From a bacterium (lineage in GTDB: Bacteria; Vulcanimicrobiota; Xenobia; RGZZ01): a DNA stretch of 7,918 nucleotides. The stretch covers positions 1-7,918 of the forward strand of contig JAJXVI010000093.1 in the NCBI GenBank assembly GCA_021782195.1. Direction: 5' to 3'. The notes beneath the pieces are model-generated. The model ran no database searches and was not told the DNA's origin. It saw only the letters and a program-made list of their open reading frames with translations. Positions 5,641-7,918 of this stretch are shown here, one piece after another (the first letter of the stretch is position 1; each line of letters opens with the position of its first letter). Position numbers and translations under genes: made by a program.

Positions 5641-5692
5641 TCCGAAAGAAAACCCTCCCGATGGCCTCGGACGTGCGAGGGTGTCGGGAGGG
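5641..5692 (-). terminator. Strong intrinsic terminator downstream of the amidase gene
   Basis: The inverted repeat CCCTCCCGA (5653-5661) with TCGGGAGGG (5684-5692) is a perfect 9-bp outer stem. A 3x3 internal loop leads to an inner 5-bp stem, CCTCG (5665-5669) with CGAGG (5676-5680), and a 6-base loop. Read on the minus strand the stem is followed directly by TTTTCTTTC (5652-5644). The stem plus T-rich tail is typical of a factor-independent terminator for the amidase transcript, about 150 bases past its stop. It also insulates the zinc ribbon/YbjN gene, whose own promoter must then lie in or just after the terminator. Confidence 0.75.
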
Positions 5693-5708
5693 CTGCTCAA
5701 TTCGGAGA

Positions 5709-5783
5709 GGAACGGTGCGACGCGGAACAGTCGGGGGCGGACGGTGCGACGAGGAACAGTCAGGTGAGGAACAATCCGGGGGA
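5709..5783. repeat. Five-unit tandem array, 15-bp period, in the amidase 3' untranslated region
   Basis: Units begin GGAAC at 5709, 5724, 5753 and 5768, and GGAC (one A missing) at 5739, giving spacings of 15, 15, 14 and 15. Alternate units are more alike (GGTGCGACG in units 1 and 3, CAGTC in units 2 and 4), so the array also has a 29-30-bp higher order. The copies at 5712-5732 and 5741-5761 differ at one base. The array lies between the amidase stop and its terminator and would be transcribed but not translated. Confidence 0.75.
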
Positions 5784-5790
5784 GATCTGT

Positions 5791-5831
5791 GGGTTGGAAG
5801 CAGCGGGTGCCCAACACGGTGCCTCCAACCC
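5791..5831. repeat. Inverted repeat just after the amidase stop
   Basis: GGGTTGGA (5791-5798) pairs perfectly with TCCAACCC (5824-5831). After one mismatch it continues with GCA/TGC (5800-5802 with 5820-5822). The hairpin would form in the amidase mRNA 12 bases after its stop. It has no T tail, so it is more likely a 3' protective structure than the terminator, which is at 5641-5692. Confidence 0.5.
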
Positions 5832-5853
5832 GGGGTGATCAATCAGGGGTGAT
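5832..5853. repeat. Short direct repeat spanning the amidase stop codon
   Basis: GGGGTGAT occurs at 5832-5839 and 5846-5853, a 14-base step. The stop codon (TCA at 5843-5845 on the plus strand) lies between the two copies. On the minus strand ATCACCCC is repeated on either side of TGA. Confidence 0.65.
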
Positions 5854-7663
5854 TGTTGGAAACCGTCTGGTGGATGTAATCGGCGATCGGTGCATATCGG
5901 GTGGTGAGTGCTTCGGTGATATCGTCGGCGATCTTCTGGCGAATCTGGGGTTCCGCCAGGCGCTCTTCGTCGGACGGATTCGTGATGAACGCAGTTTCAA
6001 CGAGGACGGCCGGCATATGAGTGAGGCGCAGCACGTAGAAGCGATTGCGCTCGAGTCCGTCGTTCGAAAATCCAGTCCCGGCTTTCAGCGATCCGTCGAG
6101 CGCCCTTGCCAGGGCCAGGTCGGACCGCTTGTACCAGTGGTAGGATGTGCCACTCAGCGACGACGATACCGACGCGTTGCAGTGAATGCTCAGGAACACC
6201 GTGGCGTGCCGGACGTTTGCAACGTGGACGCGCGCGCCCAGTTCCACGTCGTCCGGGGAGTGCGCCCACGAGACGTCGCGGTCTGAGTAGCGGGTCATCA
6301 CGACGCGAACGCCGCGTGCTTCCAGATCGGCTTTGAGGCGGCGACAGATGTCGAGGGTGACGGTCTTCTCCATCAGCCCGGTGGTGCGATTGATGGCGCC
6401 AGGGTCGGAACCACCGTGCCCGGGATCGAGAACGACAAGCTCCGGCCCGTAGTGCACGACGTTCATGTCGCCACCATAGAGCCCTGGATTCGGGATCATG
6501 GCCAGGGGAGCCACGCGTACGGTAAGCTGCGGGCTGTTGTTCGATGAAAGGTTGAAGCCTGACCCGGGTTGGAGGTACAAGAGAACGCGCACGAACGGGA
6601 ATGACGACGTCTGCATCTGCTCGGTCTTCACCCGCAGCACGTCATCGCCGATCGGCTGGCTCAGGTCGGTCGTCATCGTGGCCTGTGGAATGTCAATCGT
6701 CAATACGCTGGTTGCCGGATCGTATCGCCAGACCTCGTGAATCGGAGCCGTTGCGTCGAGCGTGAGGTCGGTCTCCCCGGAATTCTTGAAGTGTGAAAGC
6801 CCTGTCAACTGGGCTGCGGGTTGCGACGTGTTGACCGGAAAGTCTGGCAGCACGAGGATACCGAGTTCATTGTTGAGCAGTTGCCCTGCTTCTTCGGTCT
6901 TCCACTGCACGGGGACGTTCACGGTGACGGTTGCGGGGTCTGCGGCGGTGCCTGAGCCGGCGCAGTCCACCGTCACGTCCCCGAACTGGAAGGAGCGGTC
7001 ATCAAAGCCCCAGTCGACGTCGGTCATCGAGATGGTCGTGTTGCGGCCGTCGTGGGTGATTTGTACCCTGTTGAGAGGGCCGCTTGCATGCAGTGAGATT
7101 TCACGGTCGCCATTCGTGACAAGCGAGATTTTTTCCAGGCGTGAGATGAGGTGCCACGTACCCGGAGCATTCTCGGGTCGCAGGCGCAGGTTGAGAAACT
7201 CGACCATTGCGCGCATTGAGAGCGCGGCCTGTCCGCGCTTGCGGATGATCGCGGGGACGCGTCGGTGCGTGTCATTTCCGTCGACAAAGCCGCGTCGCGC
7301 ACCGACCCTCCAGTCGAGATAGTGGCCGCTGGGGCTGTAGAGCGTCACCGAGTGGACAGGGGTACCCGTCTCTCGAAGCGTCATGCCCGCCGCGTCGAAC
7401 AGGCGGGCGAGCGTCTGGTCAGAGAGCGGTACATACCCTTCGTCCGGCTTGCCAACGGTGGGGAGTGCATAGGACTGTCCGCCCGAAATAATGGTGATGA
7501 CACCTTGCGAATTTGTCGAGAGTGGAATCTGTGCGTTCCCGATCGGACCTGCCGGCGTGGGGAGCGGGCCGGGTGTGCGGGCCAGCGCCAGTTTCGGTGG
7601 GGCCAGGAGAAGCACAAGAAAGCCAATCAAAGCGAAAACACATGAGCGTCGGGTATATTTCAA
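5843..7663 (-). CDS. Secreted N-acetylmuramoyl-L-alanine amidase (Amidase_3), 606 aa
   Basis: The enzyme cleaves the amide bond between N-acetylmuramic acid and L-alanine in peptidoglycan. The C-terminal domain (residues about 405-595) has the zinc site of the Amidase_3 family: H416 in VVLDPGHGGSDPGA, E432 in LMEKTVTLD and H494 in FLSIHCNA. The catalytic Glu556 is in VLVETAFITNPSDE. Residues 1-28 are a Sec signal peptide (KYTRR, hydrophobic core, KLALA). Residues about 50-165 resemble a copper amine oxidase N-terminal-like domain (GYVPLSDQTLARLF, then GQAALSMRAMVEFL). Residues about 180-390 are beta-rich and fit AMIN-type domains that target amidases to the envelope. I chose the TTG at 7663-7661: AGAGGAG lies 8 bases before it, and the signal peptide then starts cleanly. 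A GTG at 7696 would add 11 residues and place that Shine-Dalgarno sequence inside the coding region. Catalytic residues are intact. It is followed by an untranslated repeat region and a strong terminator. Confidence 0.92.
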   Translation of the reverse strand: MKYTRRSCVFALIGFLVLLLAPPKLALARTPGPLPTPAGPIGNAQIPLSTNSQGVITIISGGQSYALPTVGKPDEGYVPLSDQTLARLFDAAGMTLRETGTPVHSVTLYSPSGHYLDWRVGARRGFVDGNDTHRRVPAIIRKRGQAALSMRAMVEFLNLRLRPENAPGTWHLISRLEKISLVTNGDREISLHASGPLNRVQITHDGRNTTISMTDVDWGFDDRSFQFGDVTVDCAGSGTAADPATVTVNVPVQWKTEEAGQLLNNELGILVLPDFPVNTSQPAAQLTGLSHFKNSGETDLTLDATAPIHEVWRYDPATSVLTIDIPQATMTTDLSQPIGDDVLRVKTEQMQTSSFPFVRVLLYLQPGSGFNLSSNNSPQLTVRVAPLAMIPNPGLYGGDMNVVHYGPELVVLDPGHGGSDPGAINRTTGLMEKTVTLDICRRLKADLEARGVRVVMTRYSDRDVSWAHSPDDVELGARVHVANVRHATVFLSIHCNASVSSSLSGTSYHWYKRSDLALARALDGSLKAGTGFSNDGLERNRFYVLRLTHMPAVLVETAFITNPSDEERLAEPQIRQKIADDITEALTTRYAPIADYIHQTVSNNHP

Positions 7664-7918
7664 GATGTTTGCTCCTCTGCAGACCGCGGCGGACACACCC
7701 CGAGGTTCCGTTCCGAACCCGGCACAAAAGAGAGCAAGGATACTTTCGTTGGGCGCCGCGATGGTGACAATTCTTCAAGAGGAGTGAATCCCTCTTTTTT
7801 TCCGTGGGAATCTCTCGACTGAGGGCTCTCGATTAGACAACCGGCCCAGGCGATTCCTCTGTCGCGAAAAACCGCGAGGACGTTGTACCGGAGTATCTTC
7901 CCGCGCCGTCCCCGCGCG
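7664..7918. other. Non-coding region upstream of the amidase
   Basis: I see no gene in these 255 bases. The region should hold the amidase promoter (minus strand), but I found no pair of -35 and -10 boxes that I would defend. It contains the hairpin with a T run at 7777-7801 and a small inverted repeat, TCGCG (7862-7866) with CGCGA (7873-7877), around an A-rich loop. A divergent gene may begin beyond the window. Confidence 0.4.
7777..7801 (+). terminator. Possible plus-strand intrinsic terminator in the amidase upstream region
   Basis: AAGAGG (7777-7782) pairs with CCTCTT (7791-7796) around an 8-base loop, and the second arm runs into T residues up to 7801 (seven in total). Read rightward this looks like a small intrinsic terminator, but no plus-strand gene precedes it. 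It lies about 115 bases upstream of the amidase start, so it could stop antisense transcription or be chance. Confidence 0.35.

Noticed and set aside
5709..5783. CRISPR-like array
   Set aside because: Units are only 15 bases, adjacent without spacers and diverged, and no cas genes are present.
5203..5838. Plus-strand open frame of 211 codons
   Set aside because: It is antisense to the zinc ribbon/YbjN gene and runs through the terminator hairpin and the repeat array. No motif supports it.
7661..7696. GTG at 7696 as start of the amidase
   Set aside because: The strong AGAGGAG site would lie inside the coding region and is ideally placed for the TTG at 7663, which also starts a clean signal peptide.

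Overview
This is a GC-rich bacterial chromosomal window with ordinary Shine-Dalgarno-led genes. It carries one truncated plus-strand gene and six minus-strand coding units. The gene set is envelope-directed: a beta-propeller protein, a small secreted charged protein, type IV prepilin-like proteins and a secreted peptidoglycan amidase. I cannot name the organism from sequence alone. Armatimonadota or another poorly sampled phylum is a guess from the gene mix. No rRNA, tRNA, CRISPR array or insertion sequence was found.

Layout from left to right. Positions 1-878 (+) are the C-terminal part of a PD40/TolB-like beta-propeller protein, closed by a hairpin at 888-916. It faces a convergent minus-strand gene for a small exported Arg/Glu/His-rich protein (1010-1342). 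A 273-bp gap with repeats and a long inverted repeat follows. Then comes a tightly coupled minus-strand operon read from 4766 down to 1616: a PilV-like prepilin, a PilW-like prepilin and a large PilX-like protein. The stop and start codons overlap at both junctions (ATGA and GTGA). The PilW-like gene is broken by one in-frame TGA at 4039-4041, although its frame stays open and coherent down to the GTGA overlap with the next gene.

Upstream of the operon (4975-5589, minus) is a protein with a double zinc ribbon followed by a YbjN-like domain. Its N-terminal zinc ribbons are only recovered by using a rare CTG start behind a perfect Shine-Dalgarno sequence. Further upstream (5843-7663, minus) is a secreted N-acetylmuramoyl-L-alanine amidase with an all-beta N-terminal half. 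A 15-bp-period repeat array and a strong intrinsic terminator follow it. The last 255 bases are its upstream region.

How the genes fit together: the three prepilin-like genes look like a minor-pilin or pseudopilin cassette (initiation or tip complex). The amidase is a cell-wall remodelling enzyme. The zinc-ribbon/YbjN protein may be a cytoplasmic regulator or chaperone-like factor. A functional link among these three units is inferred from adjacency only. The points most worth checking are the in-frame TGA with a stem-loop just behind it, the CTG start, and the short direct repeats that span or touch three of the minus-strand stop codons.
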